Position numbers and translations under genes: made by a program. The notes under the pieces were generated by a model. It made no database searches. It was not told the DNA's origin and saw nothing but the letters and a program-made list of their open reading frames with translations. Positions 1-55,280 of a stretch of 64,000 bases of DNA are shown piece after piece (the first letter of the stretch is position 1; each line of letters begins with the position of its first letter). This DNA comes from Cyprinodon diabolis (lineage: Eukaryota > Chordata > Actinopteri > Cyprinodontiformes > Cyprinodontidae): NCBI GenBank assembly GCA_030533445.1, contig CM060062.1, positions 14,464,164 to 14,528,163 on the forward strand. Direction: 5' to 3'.

Positions 1-135
1 GTGTGAGTGTGTTTGTGTGTCTCTGTGTTGCCCTGAGATACATTGGTGACATGGTTAGGGTCACCCATAGACTGCTGGAGATAGGCACCAGCCCAAATGA
101 CTGATGGATTAAGCAGGAGGAGATGGGTGGATGTT
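1..135 (+). repeat. Tail fragment of a dispersed fish SINE-like repeat
   Basis: Contains gtctctgtgttgccctgaga, atagactgctggagataggc and a degraded GGAT-type end. This is the same tail that lies in reverse orientation at 6196-6335. It is cut by the window edge and diverged. Confidence 0.6.
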
Positions 136-3100
136 CATTAAATTCACTGAAATCTCTCACATTTTATGGTCATCAAATGCATAATGTGATATTTATTAAT
201 ATTTTTTTCCCCTTTTAAAATTTGTAAAAATCAGATGAACTGTTGGAAACTGAATTGTTGCAACAATTTGAGTCCCTTATTATCATTTTCCCTTTCAGAT
301 CAAAATCTGTACCTTCTGTTGAGCAACCGGAACATTTTTATGGTCAAATTCTATGATTGAATTTGTCTCTGGTATTATATATTATTATCGAATTTGAAAA
401 TAGCACTAAATTAAGTTACTTTGCATATTCTATAATCGGGAACTGATTCACAGCATGTTTTATTATTCTATTATCTGTTTCCTCTCCAGAAATCCCTTGT
501 TGCTCTTTTTTGTAAGGATTAATTTCAGCTGCAAAACAATTTTACTGAACGTGCCAGTAAGTGTTGCTAACATGTTTGTGGTTTGAAAACATATTGAAAG
601 CAATTCCCCTGCTACTTGAAAACTCTTTGGGATTTTCTTCAGATGCTTGTGAAAGAGCTGCGTTCAGCACCATCGCTGTTGTTAAAGGGTTCAACATTTA
701 AACAGAAGACAAAATATAAAGACTTTATCTTTCTAACGCTAAAAGACTTGACAGCAAAGCGACACGCTCCATAGAAATCTGTAAAAAAGTCAAGATAGCT
801 TTCAAGTAAAAACAGTAGATGTTGACTGTGAGCTGATTAATCTGATTCGATTTTTCACCACAGATATTTTGGCATTCAGAGATTTCGCCCAATGTCAGTG
901 TTTAGCCTCAAAGCTGTGCGACAGGCGCCTTACTTTTGTCAGTTTCATACCTCAAGAAATACAAGCAAGCAAATGACAAGATGCTTAACTCGATGGGAGA
1001 TGAAAAAAACAGCATGTTCATGTCATTGTAGCATGATGAATCACAGAACACAGAAAAGTGATGGGTAAAAATGAATTATAAGCCTGGGCTGCTCTGCTTA
1101 CACGCTTGAGTTGGCTCTGCACAAGGGACTCCTCTCATAGCACAGCATCATAGAGACAGTGGCTAACGTCAGAGAGATACTTGTTCATCTCCAGTCCTTC
1201 AACCTGAAGAGCTAATGAGGTTTCAGTGCTCACCCATTAGATTCTGCACTCATCTGTGCAGAACCTCCTCAGAGATTTTGGTCCATATTGACATGATAAC
1301 AATAAACAGTTGTTGTACATTTGTTGACATTCCAAAGGGCCATCCATTATATGGAAAAGCCAGTCTATTAGATTGGTGTCTGTTTGGAGTGCAGGGAGCT
1401 CGTTGTCATATCTAAGAAACCAGTTTGAGATCATTTGAGGTTTCTGATATGATGCATTATACTGGTGGAAGTATCCATAATGAGAGAATCGAGAAACTGT
1501 GAGACATGGTTTGCAAAAAGTACTAAAGCAGGCGTGGCTTTAAACGTGTAAAAAAGTATCCCCTTAAAAATCGTCTCCCAGTATGAACTGTTCATTCAAA
1601 GCAGAATGGAGAAAAGCTTTCATGATGTTTACTCCAGATTCTGACCATCTTCATGTTGGACCAGTCTACATTTTGCCAATCTGTTATTGCATTATTTTCT
1701 TAAAGAGCCAGTGTGAATCCAAGCCTTAGTTTCCAGTTCATAGCTGACAGGATTAGCGCCTAGTGTGGTCTTCTGCTGCTTTGACCCATCTGCTTCAAGA
1801 TTTAACATGGTTGTAACCAGTGCTTATTTTCACCACTACTGCCACAGACATACCACCTAACATCGCATGTAAAAAAATCACCTAGATCCCTTTTATTCCC
1901 TCCTGTGTTAAAGCTCGGCTTAAAGTTTTTTTTTTTTTTAACCAAAGCCTTAAAGCCTTCAGTTACCGGTTTGTATTAACTTTAATTTGAACAAGTGCCA
2001 AATAAAGTGGTCAAAGACATAGATTGTTAATTAAATCTGATTTTAATACCTTTACACTATATATGGAAGGTAGTGGGCACATCTTTGCTGTCAAAAGAGA
2101 GTAAAATAAAAAATTTATATTTACCAATATGAAATTTCAAAATGCCATCATTAAAAAAAGATCAGCGCTGTAGATATTTTGGTAAATTCATGCAAATGAA
2201 GGACAGGATTAAGAGATAACCACATAAATAAACAGTTTTAAATATGTCAAAACCATTATAGATTTCTGAAAACGTCTTTCCTTGACTTTGTGTAACTTTC
2301 AACTTTTTTTAGGCAGTTCTGCTCTGAATAATTTGGTTAAAACCTCCATTTGGAAACCATATACTGTAGGTTTTCATTTTTCTTCACAAATTGTTTGGAA
2401 GAAAGATTTTGTTTGTTTTTCAGTGGTCATCTAAATCTAAACTAAAAAAAGAGTCAAGACTCCATTGAAGAAATTGTTTTTGTGATGCTCCCCCTGAGAT
2501 TAATGAAACAGAGATCAGTAGGAAACAAAACAATTTACCTCCTTGATGCATTGCTGAATAACAACAAAGTACCCTGTGATAGTCCATACTCCACAAAGCA
2601 TATGTTTCTGTTCTTTCTTTTAAGCTGAAAGACCATTTCTTTCATGCTGTTTCTTTGTGACTGATTACTTTGTGTTTCCACTGAGTGATGTTTTTCTTCC
2701 CTCCTTTTTAAACTTATTTTCTTTCTACTCATCCATCTCTTGTGTAATCTGCCCAGCTGTCAATGTTAGTTTTTTAGTCATTTTTTCCCTTTTATCAACC
2801 TTGTTTTAATTTTTCATTTCCTTTCCTTCTCTCTCATGTTGACTCATCATTATTACTTGTCATCAAAGAGTTTTGACAGTATTTCAGGTCTTCTTTGGCC
2901 TATTTTTAGAATTACCTTTAATTAATCTCCTCTTTCTCCATCCTCTCACCTGCTGTTTTACCTGCTTACTCTCCTGTGGTTTTCAATCTTCTCAAACCTG
3001 TTTCCTCGTCTGACTCCACTTCCTTGTTGATCAGCCCTCAGGTCCATTATTTGGCCCTCGCTGTCTCCAAAACATGATTTCTTCCTCCACCCTTATCGAC

Positions 3101-4230
3101 CTACCCCCTCTTTTTATTTTTCCTCATCCCTCCTCTTACCCTTCCCCTCATCATTATCTATCATTATTTATTAATTTCGTCCATCAGGATTACTTTCACT
3201 CTGTTCACCTCCTCCCAACTCCTACCCTCTCTCATCTGTCCATCATCATTTCTTGTTTTGACATTTTTCCCATTTTCATCTCGTAGCTGTCTTCACCCAT
3301 CAGCTCGGTTTCATCTCATTGTCACTTTGCCGTTCCATTTTTCTCATCCTTCCCTCCAGCTGTTCATCTCCGCATTGACCTTCTCCTCCTCTCCTCCCCG
3401 TTAACGCTTTGCCCCCCCCACCTATAACTTTATTTTCTCATATTCATACTAGTCTACCGTGCATTAAAACTATAGCAGACTTCCTATTTCATGCTTTGAA
3501 TGAAATTGGACCTCTTTAATCTCTTCAAACATTTGGTGGAAGAACAAAGGGAATATGTCTATTTTATATCTAGATAAGAGTTTCAAAGTATGTAATTTTG
3601 TGTAATGTATTTAAATTAAAGTATCAGCCTAGCTGCCAGCTGATATCAATTTTGCTTTTGGTCAAGAAAGCACAAAATATAGCAAATCATCAAATAATCT
3701 AAAATATATTTTTATTTTCCAGGATAAAGAACATCTTTAAAAGTCTTTCCTGTTTGTAAAGTATTTCATAAATGTAATTAAATTAATTTCAAGTTTAACA
3801 CAGTATAATCCAGTTTTGTAAGATGGACTTAAACTGTCTTATATATATGGTTTCATCCTAGTTATATTATCTACTAATAAAACATTTAAAGAAGCACATC
3901 TGATTAAGTCAAGTCATTGGTTTTATAGTAATCCATTCTCCAACACAAGGTTGTGGCGAGAGTGGAAAGAAACAACCTCCTTTTAACAGAAAGAAACCTC
4001 CTGCTGAATCTGAGTCGGTGTAAACGACCAACTACTGGAATCGTCCAGGGGGTTTGAAAAGTCTGAGCATCAGATGTAAAACATGGAAGCATTGATCAAA
4101 CAGTACATACACAGAGCTAATGACACTAGCCATTCCATTGGCACTTCAGCTAGGATAGAGACACAGATAAACCAGTAAGAGGTATAGTGGTACTATCTGG
4201 GGAACTTGAAATCAGAGTACATCTTTTCAA
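136..4230. other. Non-coding flank or intron 1, no gene seen
   Basis: AT-rich sequence with only short chance open frames. A pyrimidine-rich stretch (about 2680-3420) explains the low-complexity open frame near 3074. I looked for a semaphorin signal-peptide exon ending in a Tyr-Lys-type donor and did not find one. Confidence 0.6.
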
Positions 4231-4520
4231 CACTGCAAAAATGATCTAAAAATTAGACAAAAAGTCTAAAAGTAAGTGTTTTACCCGTAATTCGAGTAGG
4301 TAATTAAGATGATTTGCCAATGGAATTAGTATTTTAACTCTTAAAATAAGATAACTAGATATTATGCTCTTGAGGTAAGACAATGCAATAGTTTTTTTTT
4401 TACATTTACATTTTTACATTTTAAATGTAAATTGTCTTGCTCCATTGGCAAAGTGTCTCACTTACCTCCTTAATTCAAGTAATTTAAGAAAAATTACTGA
4501 GATTTAAATTTTTTGCAGTG
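4231..4520. mobile_element. Fold-back MITE with CACTGCAAAAA ends
   Basis: The left end CACTGCAAAAA and right end TTTTTGCAGTG are inverted copies. A second inverted pair lies inside around GCCAATGG (near 4316) and CCATTGGC (near 4442), so the whole 290 bp is an imperfect palindrome. It has no coding capacity. The ends resemble widespread fish hAT-type MITEs; no clean target duplication was found. Confidence 0.65.
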
Positions 4521-6195
4521 AATGGACTAAGTTGCTCCTTCAATGACTCTAATAAAAAACGAAGAAAGAACCGTGTATGATTATATAAGCAGGGTTCACT
4601 GCTTTCAGCGCCCAATACTCCCTGCAGGATAACAGACAGCCTATACACAACCTTCTCCCTGCTCCCATCCAGCTGACTCTACAGGCATGTGCAATAGTAC
4701 ATGTATGAAGGTGGAGGTGTGCATGTTTATGTGTGGTTTTGATATGGGTAGCATTAGTTTACAGATTTTACCTTTCATTTTGTTTCGCTGTTGTCTTTTA
4801 AACATGCATTTATAATCAATTCTAATTCTGAAAGAGAAAAATAATAAACAATGAAAACAGAGCTAAATGTCAAAAAAGATTAACCTCATTCTACATGCAG
4901 ATTATTAATATCCTTACAACTAAATATTTATAATCTGGTGGCTGTTTGCTCCGTTGATCTTTATCTATGAAATATAAATAATTTCAAAGAATAAGGTGGA
5001 GATAAAAAGTATGAGTTACATGATCACTTAGAGATTTTAAGCAGCAGCCAGTTCTCTTTTGCATGTACAGTAATATACAACCATGCAATCTCAATGCATC
5101 TAAACATCCAAACAAGGCTGAAAAAACTGTGAAACTATTTTTGATACATGAACTCAAAAGCATAATACCCAATCTTGAATGCTAAGGTACATCATTTTTT
5201 AATCATTTAATAAAAATAAAAACTTTTGCATTTGCAATTTTTTTTTTTTTTTTTATCTCTGAGATATAATCTGTATTGTTTCATTTCAACAGCTGAAAAA
5301 TCTGTGGTTGATCATTTTAGATTAAGGCCAAAAAGCATTCAAGGCTTTTTGAGAAGTTACAAAGTATACCCATAATTTATTGCATGTGATTTATGTTTCA
5401 CTCAGCCACACAGGAACATTTCAACAAGATTTTAAATGGTCTTATTTTGCTCATCAACTGTAAAAATATGAAGTTCTAAATTAGTTCTAAATTTCTTTCT
5501 CTGTCCTTTTTTTGTACTAATTAGAAATGACAGCAAAGAACCAGAACATGAGGTTTAAATCTGCTTGTTCAGATGTGATGTCATAAACCTGAACTTAATG
5601 AACTTGTATTTTCATGACTGACATGAAGTTTATGCCACCCTGGAACTGTAAGGAAAAGTCATGTGCCCTCAGCATGAAACCTTTTAATTGGACCGGGTTG
5701 TGAAAACTTGTCATTTTGATAAATCTTGAAGTAATGAAAACAAATCAAACCAAGCTTCTTGGAAATTTAGTTAATCATCTTGTTTTATTTATTTGTTGTT
5801 AATTTTTTTTGCGAAAAGACATGGAAAGACCTAGTATAAGTATTTTAAATGCTCTTTTGACCGTTTAAAATGCATGTCTGTAGCCCAGATTGTGCAAAAA
5901 TGACCACAGATTTTTTTATAACAGCAGCTTTAACTAAAAGCAAGAGAAAAATGATAAATACAGTAGCTAGAAATGTAAGGTTTCTTTCAGATTAGGACAT
6001 TTAAATTATTTCATTTCTGCATGCTCCTTACAGTACATAATGAGCTGTTGTGGCTTTTATTTGTGGAGAAAAATACTTTTAATTCAGTGAAGACAACAAA
6101 TTGAGCCCAACTGTTAGCAGAATAAGAATAGGATCTTCAAGAAAGGCAACAAATGTTGTCTTTTTGGAAAAATTCATAATTTTTAACATTTCATT
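4521..6195. other. Non-coding flank, no gene seen
   Basis: AT-rich sequence without exon-like open frames or clear repeats, apart from a poly-T tract near 5238. Confidence 0.5.
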
Positions 6196-6335
6196 TTATC
6201 CATCCATCCATCCATCCATTTTCTTACACGCTTGTCCCGAATGGGGTCGCGAGGGGTGCTGGTGCTCCACTAGTCAATGGGCGAGAGGCGGGGTACACCC
6301 TGGACAGGTCGCCAGTCCATCGCAGGACATTTCAT
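6196..6335 (-). repeat. Tail of dispersed fish SINE-like repeat, reverse orientation
   Basis: Starts with five TCCA units, then gggtcgcgaggggtgctggt, gcgagaggcggggtacaccc and tggacaggtcgccagtccat. This is a very common teleost repeat tail. Its GC-rich block contrasts with the AT-rich surroundings. The short open frame across it is not a gene. Confidence 0.8.
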
Positions 6336-9272
6336 TTTAGCGTTAAGCATTCTTTCTGATTATATGAGTTATTGTTGTTAAGTCCACAATAAAGAACTAA
6401 CTAAAGAAAGAAATTTTGATATCAGGGACATATAGCCTAATTCAATGTAAAGAAATACATTTTTAAAGGTTTATTTCATGTTTTAAGGAACCAAAAACCC
6501 CAGCTCAAACAAAGTTGGCCCTCTTTATTACACTTGCCATGTCTGATGTTAATATTAGTTTGATGATCTAAAACATTTAATTGTGACAAACAAAAAGAAA
6601 AAGCAGAAGCGCCTCCGAGTCATTGAAATAATGACTTCTGTGTGACGTTACAGGAAGCATTTGAGCTGCCTTTCACATTCATCCTCATGGTTGTTACTGT
6701 AGGTATCAGGGCAATGTAAATATCCTGCTGGCACCTGAAGAAATGGATGATCTGTTTAGATGCTGGAAATATGCTCCAGTTGCCTCTGACCTCTCTCTCA
6801 CCCCAATCTTAGCAGCTTGGCATGTCTATATCTATCACTGCATGTTATTCTCAGTGTGTCATCACTTTTTGCTCCTCCACCACCAGCTTCCCACTTCTTT
6901 TGGTGTCTGGAAGATTTTTTTTCCTTTCTCTTTTCTGTTTCCTTATCTTCAAAGTTTTTTTATGTTTCATAAAGGGTATACACTGCAGCACAGAGCAATA
7001 TAATGCACTACAATGAAGAGCAGATACAGCAACTATAGGATCACTGAGGAATTTGGTGTAATATAACAGTTTCTTTTCCTTCTGAGCTCCTACCTGTTAC
7101 ATGTTTAAAAATATATTGCCTTTAACGTTCCTCACTGTAAAAACATAAAAAGTAATTTCCTTATAACCTTGAATTATTTTCTATATCCAATTTGAAGTCG
7201 CCTCGTGTATAATTTTAGTCAAACAGCTCCAGAGTTTAACATTTCAAAGAAACTACTCTTGCCAAAACTTCAGTCTGTTGTGATATATTAAAGGAGATTA
7301 ACTTAATTATATTATGCATGATGCACTTCAGAGCACAGTGTCAGCTCAGATTTACCAGTCTGATGAAACAAACTGTGTTTCAGAGGTGTTATCCATCACT
7401 GCAGAGGAACAGGCACCACATGACTGCCCACCGTCTGGAGAGCCCAAAACTAAACCTAATTTTTTAAACAAAAATGAGCTGAGCTCACTGCTGCTTTGGA
7501 AGGTGATAAATCATGAAGTTAAGAGGGAATGAGCTCTGAGCAGCAATGCATGTGGAATCAGCTGCTGGAGCCTATATGCACCAGCACACAAAGCAGAAAT
7601 AGCCTTATTTAAGCACATCAACTTTCCTATGTTGTCTCTTTAGGTTTAATGAATCATAATGAAAAAAGGGAGTGTAGTTCAGTGGAAATTACCATCTCAA
7701 CGTATCTAAGTCATACATTTTTTTCCCTAGACAAACATGTTTCATAAGCTGTCTGTAGCTGTGGGTGCTATGTGGAGCTCCCAATGTCCCCCACTGCTAT
7801 AACTGATACCTTTTTGCTCTTGATGACAACTTTAATTCACTGAAGTAAATCAGGCGATCACAATGCGAGGTCTAACACAAAACAGGCGGCTGTGCAAATT
7901 GTGTCCTTGCTCAGATATCAAACAATCCTCCTCATCATAGTTCTCATAGTTTACATAGTGCAAGACAGTAATGAATTTAAAAAAAATTCATCATTGCATT
8001 GCATTGCATCGGTGCATTCATCATTTTCGATTTCAGAATCTGTTATCACACACCCTGTCTAGATGGTGTGCTCAGGTGTTTGTTTGCAAAAGTTACATTT
8101 CAGCTGTTTTGTTTAGAGTCCAGCCTGATAAAAAAAAAAAAATGAAGCTGGGAAGAAAAAAAAAACAGGGAGATGAGCATCTCAGAGAAACTGAATGTGT
8201 GGGAAAGTTGAAGTCGGTCTGTTTATCTGATCATTTTTAAAGCAATAAAATGCATCATAGTTGCTTATTGTTTTGCGCAACTCCTTTTACTATTTTTTTT
8301 AATTCAGTTCTTTTCAGATAATTAAGCATAGAAACACACATGATCAGAAGTTTTCTGAATGTTTTCTGATTTTTGGAAATTTAAAAGCTTTGACATATTA
8401 ATACTTATTTTTGCTTGCACTAATTTCTTCTTAAAAATGTTCATTAACAGGATTAGCAGTCAAGATTTTGATTCTCCAGTCTTCTTGTTTAACACATTCC
8501 TTCATTTATAATTTAAATTAGACGCAGAAGTAATCAAAAAATAAATCAAGGAAACACTTTTTTAATATATGGTTTATTGTTATTCTAAACTTTAATTTAA
8601 ATGGTTGACTTTTTATTGTCTTATACAAGGGATTAGTGCAATCAGCACAATTCCCATTAATAGTCTACAGCAGTCTGTACACAAAAAGATAAAAGGTCCT
8701 CTTTCCTAAGATTATAATAAGCTATAAACAGCTTAATAAAACTCATCTTTTATTCCATCTTGATGAAAGTGGGATGGTAGTTTCCTGTCTTACAGTTTAC
8801 TCTGCTTGCTTACTAATTATGAAAATAGCTGACATTGACCCTTTCTTCAGTAAGAGCTTCAACACTGAAGAGGGATACAGTTGGTGGTATGAACAAAAAT
8901 GCCTGATTTTTTAGTGATTGTTTGTAGCTGCTCAGGGCAGGCCAAGCAAAAAACAAAATATTTCTCATTGCACCTCTACTTTAGATATATTTATTTCCAT
9001 TTTCTTTTCTTGGGTGTCAGCAAGTTATTAGCCTATTTGTTTTAACTTAGCATTATCTTCACCATTGTTAACTTTCTAAAAGCTAAACTGCAAAATGTAC
9101 CCTTATTTGGACAGAGATAATAACTTTTAAAGCATAGAGAAAAAATGTTTTGTGCCATTAACCGTAAAAATAAAATGCATCCATTGATCTCCAGAGCTTT
9201 GGGTGTTAAATACATTTCCCAAGATGTTCTGGTTTCCATGTAAGTCTTATGTTTTCCTCTTCTTTCTCTCAG
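6336..9272. other. Non-coding upstream flank or intron 1, no gene seen
   Basis: No exon could be supported. The open frames at 6743-7016 and 7314-7532 lack motifs and splice logic. The acceptor of semaphorin exon 2 closes this interval. Confidence 0.55.
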
Positions 9273-50706
<41,434 letters not shown>

Positions 50707-50860
50707 ACGCAGATCTTCATTGACTGAAACACACACACTTTGTGTAACCTACACATGCACACACTTAACTTATGCTTTAGGACCCACACATACTGTACAT
50801 ACAGAGACTACGTCATGCGCATGCACTTATCGAAAATAAAAAAGCATCCTCTCATTATAT
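50707..50860 (+). promoter_or_regulatory. Likely 3' UTR with AATAAA poly(A) signal
   Basis: An AATAAA at 50835-50840 lies 129 bp after the stop codon and would give a short 3' UTR. A second AATAAA at 50952-50957 could serve instead. Transcript ends cannot be read from the sequence alone. Confidence 0.45.
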
Positions 50861-53800
50861 CAGTCAAGTCCAATGCCACATAATCACCCGAACTTTGTAC
50901 AGGATGGCTTGGACAGCAGAGGACGGTTTCGCTTGGATAAATGACTTTGTGAATAAAAATACAAAAGTAGAGTAGCATAGGCTGCATATCATGTTGAATG
51001 AAGGACGAGCAGCACAGCCTGATCAATCTGTGTTGTGACAAGAACACTAAGGAGGATGATATGTATGAGGAGGGAAAATTTGTCCACAATCAGAAATTCA
51101 ACATTTTAAAACATAACCCCGCTTAAATGATCTTGAACTTGAGGGAAAACCTTTTAGCTTTGCATTTCCCCTTTGATTCCCAACTGCACATGGACTAATT
51201 TCAAGGTAAAATGGGTTTTAAATTGTTGCAGTATAAGAGCAACGAGCACCGGAGCATGGGAAGAGGTTTGGTTTAATGGAGGTTTTTCCTAATCATAGAA
51301 AGGTCTTTGCTCAAATTTAAGGATCTTTCCTTCTGATAAATCTGATGTTGGAGAATCAGTGATAATTCTAAAGTCAAAGCAAGACAAAGAGACAAACATG
51401 CAGACTGTGCATAATGAACATAGATCTTGTTCATTAGTTACCAATATGTAAAACAGTAACAAGTGCTACAAAGATTAATCAGTAGAGGGGCAATTAAAAG
51501 CACAGCAGTTTCACTGAATATTTATCATTAGTTACATTATCAAACTACAACAGCAAAGACAAGTATTCTAACAGCTGCTTAGAATGAATTAATACTATGG
51601 TTATAATAATTTAATCCATCAGTGGTTACATTGATTTCAATGCACAGAACCAAGGATGAACATATAAAAAATATGCTAAATTCAGCAGTAGGATTCAAGA
51701 GTCAATTGTTCTCCTTAACTGCAACTACAGGAGTTTAAAAAAGTGTTTTACCTAAATAACCATGTTCTAAAACAATTGTTTAGGTAAAAAGATTAAAAAT
51801 GTGACAGACATATAGAGTATTAGAGCTAGTTTACATCAAAGAATGAATTACAGTTTAACCTAACATGGCCCCGTATTTTTCTTTGACCTACAGTACAATT
51901 GCCAATTATGGATACAGAAGCAAGCATTGTGTTCTAAACCTATCATTGATTGATTGCTAAGGTATACAAAACTTAGTTACCAATCAATAAAAAAAGTTAA
52001 TATCATAACCTACTAAAAAAAATAAAAATAAATAAAAGATGCGTTCCTAGATTGGGAATAGCAAGACAAAAATACAACAAATTATTTAGAGAAAAAACAG
52101 ATTTATACTACTGCGTACCACAGTAGATTCACAAACCCTTCCCCATAAGAGAAACCTTTGTTAGTTCAGCTTTAGAAAGTGTGGTTCCACCATAAGATGT
52201 TGACTGTTACCACACAGATGCAAGGCGGAGGAAAAAGTGCAAAAATCTCCTTTGATGATTAACTTTCCCAGAATATCGGTGCTGTGTGCTGCAGCTGGAC
52301 CAACCACTACAAAAATAGGTTCCTATTGTGTTTACCTCAGTGTTTGGCGCTGTAACATTTCAGGCTGCTGCTAATTTCGTGCCATGTGAGGACAAAGTGA
52401 GGAAAGCAAAAATGTGTTCAATTCTATTTCCAGGGTCTGGTTTAGTTTGTTCAGACTCACATTTTGCATAAATCTGGAGAATATGATAAGATGTGTGAAA
52501 AAAACGTCAAGACATGAGAGAACAAGAAACAAAACAGAAATGACACCTTTGTGTAAATGAACCATGGAAAATGTCAGTGTGTTGGACTTTGTAAAATACT
52601 TCAAAAGATTTTCCATTTGGGTTTGATTAAGAAATTACCAAGAAAAATTGAGCTGATGAGGCCTTCACAGGCAGATTTTGTACATAGCATGCATGTTTCT
52701 GAGAGCCTGTTCTGCAGCTCCATTGTGTAATTTCTTGTATCTGCCAGTGATAAAAAGCCCAGAGTGTGCTAAAGAAGCTTCTGCAGGGCCACCAGGAAGC
52801 TGAGAAAAGGGTCTCAACAGGAACGCTGCCTGCTGGACGTTGGCTTGACATATTGGAGCGCCTTTTGTGACTTTTCTGAACCTTAAAATGTAATGTTTAA
52901 ATGTGCTTGTGTTAAACACAGCTTCTTCCATCATCTGATTTTTCTTTTCTTTTTTGTATTTATGAGTCTAAGTTGGACTAAAGCTTCATGGTTTGTAATA
53001 ACTCATAACCAGGTCATAAAGATCCCACATGTTTCACATGTAAGCATCATTTTCTGCCTGTCTTTGTATGTATATCTAATGTCCATTTGTTACCATTTCC
53101 TTCTGTTAATACACCTTCCCACTCCCAACCATGGAACCTTATTTGTATTATTTTGATAAGTTCTTAGAAAAACCTCCCAATCCTCTTGGGGTTAAGAGGT
53201 TTATCTGTTTCACTTTGAGGCAGTAGAAATTCAAGAGGGATTTAAAAAATTGTCTTTTTTCCTATAATCAATATATCACTTAAAAAGTTGATGCAGAACT
53301 GCACTAGAGATAAAGATGTTCAGTTAAGACAGTTTTTTCCTATAATGAAAAGTTTTTAAATGAATGGTAAAGTGTTCTTCACTAATTGACATAGTTTTAT
53401 ATGAATATTTGAAAAGCTAATACTTCCACTGCTAATATAATGCATTTATTTATTTAATACAAATTTATAACAACTTTTTGTTTGAGTCTACATTATATAT
53501 CAAATCTAGAAGGAGAGGAAAATTAAAAGATTGATCTCCCTTTCAACTTTTAGAACAATCAAGGGACCAGCAGTAAACCTACATTCTGGGAGTGATGCAC
53601 TCCATTAGAAACATGAGAAACAATCGAAGATCTAAAATAAGATAGAGCTTCATCGAGAAGGAGAATATAAATTTCATTTTTAATCAACAGGAAGCCAAGG
53701 GAGAGAAAATAATATTAAAGAGATCTGGCTGCAGCATTTTGAATCAGCTGAAGGCTTTTAACTGTACTGGGGACTTTCTGAAGAATTACAATACTATCCT

Positions 53801-54250
53801 TGAAGTCAGAAACAAATGCTTGGGATAAATCAATAGTAAATTATTTAATTATTTATTGGTAAGCAGTTTATTTTGATAGTCAGAATTGGATTTAGAATAC
53901 AGCATAGTTTGCCTGTTAAACTTTTCATAGTTTTGGCAAAATGTTAAGTTTTTGCTTTCATGGCATTTGAAATGATCAAAAGTGCAAGATTTCTGGGAGA
54001 AGTTGTGTTATTTGCTTTAATTACATTACTATATTACATTATTATTATTTTTTTTTCTCTTTACGGAGTCTAAATAATATTAAGTCTTAACTTTTTGTTC
54101 TCCATAGATTAAAACAATTAAATATCTATCTAAATATCTACATATCTAAATATGTATCTAACAAACAAAGTGATGGATTTTTTCCGGTATGGAAAGAAAA
54201 CTATAAACGGATCAGAACATTGTGTAGAACAGTTTTTTTTTCTTCATATT
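50861..54250. other. 3' flank, no gene seen
   Basis: AT-rich sequence. The open frames at 50808-51089, 52371-52934 and 52893-53156 have no domain motif, and overlapping frames on one or both strands suggest chance. Confidence 0.55.
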
Positions 54251-54259
54251 AACAACTTT

Positions 54260-55280
54260 CCACATTCACAGAATGCAAGTAATTTAAAATGATTCAAACT
54301 GAGTCTAAGTGGAAAGAGAGCATTCCTGCAAGGCATGCAAAAGGAACTCTACAGGATTTATGACAGGGCTACATTTATACACGTCTCAATTCTTTTATAC
54401 ACGCTTTATGATTCGGATGTTGTCCTGTTGGAAGGCAAACTTCCACCCCAGATTTAAATTCTTTTGCTGCCTAAGTGTTTTCTTCCAATCTGACTCTCTA
54501 GCGGATTCCATCTTCCCACCACCTCCAAATAACTTTCCTACCCTTGATGAAGCAAAGCACACCAACTTCATAATCTGCATCCTGGTTTAACATTGGGAGG
54601 GTCTGTCCAAACATAGCATTTTGCATTTTGACAAAAAACAAAACAAAAACCTTCTGCCCCATGTGTGCTATGTGTCCTAAACAGCTTAGGGAAAAAGGAG
54701 ACGGTAGTCTTCTTCTTGCCATTCCTCAACAGGAGTTACAGTAGGGGAGTGGTTGCCTAGTGGTTAGAGCATTGTGCTTGGTTCTCAGAAGTTCTGAGTT
54801 CAAGTCCCACACACTCCCACAGACTGCAACTCTGGGGCCCTGAGCAAAGACCCTTAACCCCACATGGATCCCAGGCGCAGCACAATTGCATCCCACTGCT
54901 CCCTAATGAGATGAGTTAAATGCACGGTTCATTTTGTTGCTTTATACTTGTGACAATGTAACAACGATAAAGTAAAATTCTATTTTATTCTAAAATAAAG
55001 AATTTGTGAGGTGCAACAGAAATAGTTGTCCGATCGGTAGAACCTTGTACCTGAGCTGTGGATCTCTGCTGCTCCTCTGGAATCATTGGACAGTCAGTTT
55101 AGCTGGACTGGAATGTGTTGGTAGGTTTGCAGCTATATCTCACTCTTTCATTCTCGATTTGAGATTGTTTTTGTGCTTTATAAGTTGAACAAAAAAAATG
55201 TGACGTTGGTTTAACGTAGGTTCTGCACAATGAAAGCTTAGATTTTAATTGCAACATTACACAAAGTGTAGTTGTTGCAG
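54260..55280 (-). mobile_element. Degenerate Tc1 relic interrupted by a SINE
   Basis: Left: gttgtcctgttggaaggcaa, ttccatcttcccaccacctc, then a decayed His-Gly-Gly-Gly-Ser-Ile block near 54570. Right of the SINE the order continues: tgcaacagaaatagttgtcc, cctgagctgtggatctctgc, cagtcagtttagctggactg, ttggtaggtttgcagctata. All match the minus-strand reading of a common fish Tc1. Confidence 0.75.
54742..54978 (+). repeat. tRNA-derived SINE, copy B
   Basis: The head TTGCCTAGTGGTTAGAGC fits a pol III A box and GAGTTCAAGTCC (54796-54807) a B box. Then come gagcaaagacccttaacccc, a CA-rich core and a 3' end with tgacaatgtaacaacgataa. Better preserved than copy A. It is inserted in a Tc1 relic. It is not a functional tRNA: no cloverleaf closes. 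Confidence 0.8.

Noticed and set aside
3074..3286. 70-residue frame rich in Ser, Pro, His and Ile
   Set aside because: Product of a pyrimidine-rich tract; composition is low-complexity and there is no splice or domain support.
1..9272. Missing exon 1 (signal peptide) of the semaphorin
   Set aside because: No ATG frame with a hydrophobic leader ending in a suitable phase-1 donor could be identified, so it is not annotated.
54742..54830. tRNA-like sequence with A and B boxes
   Set aside because: It is the head of a SINE: no cloverleaf with proper stems closes, and the sequence continues into a SINE core.
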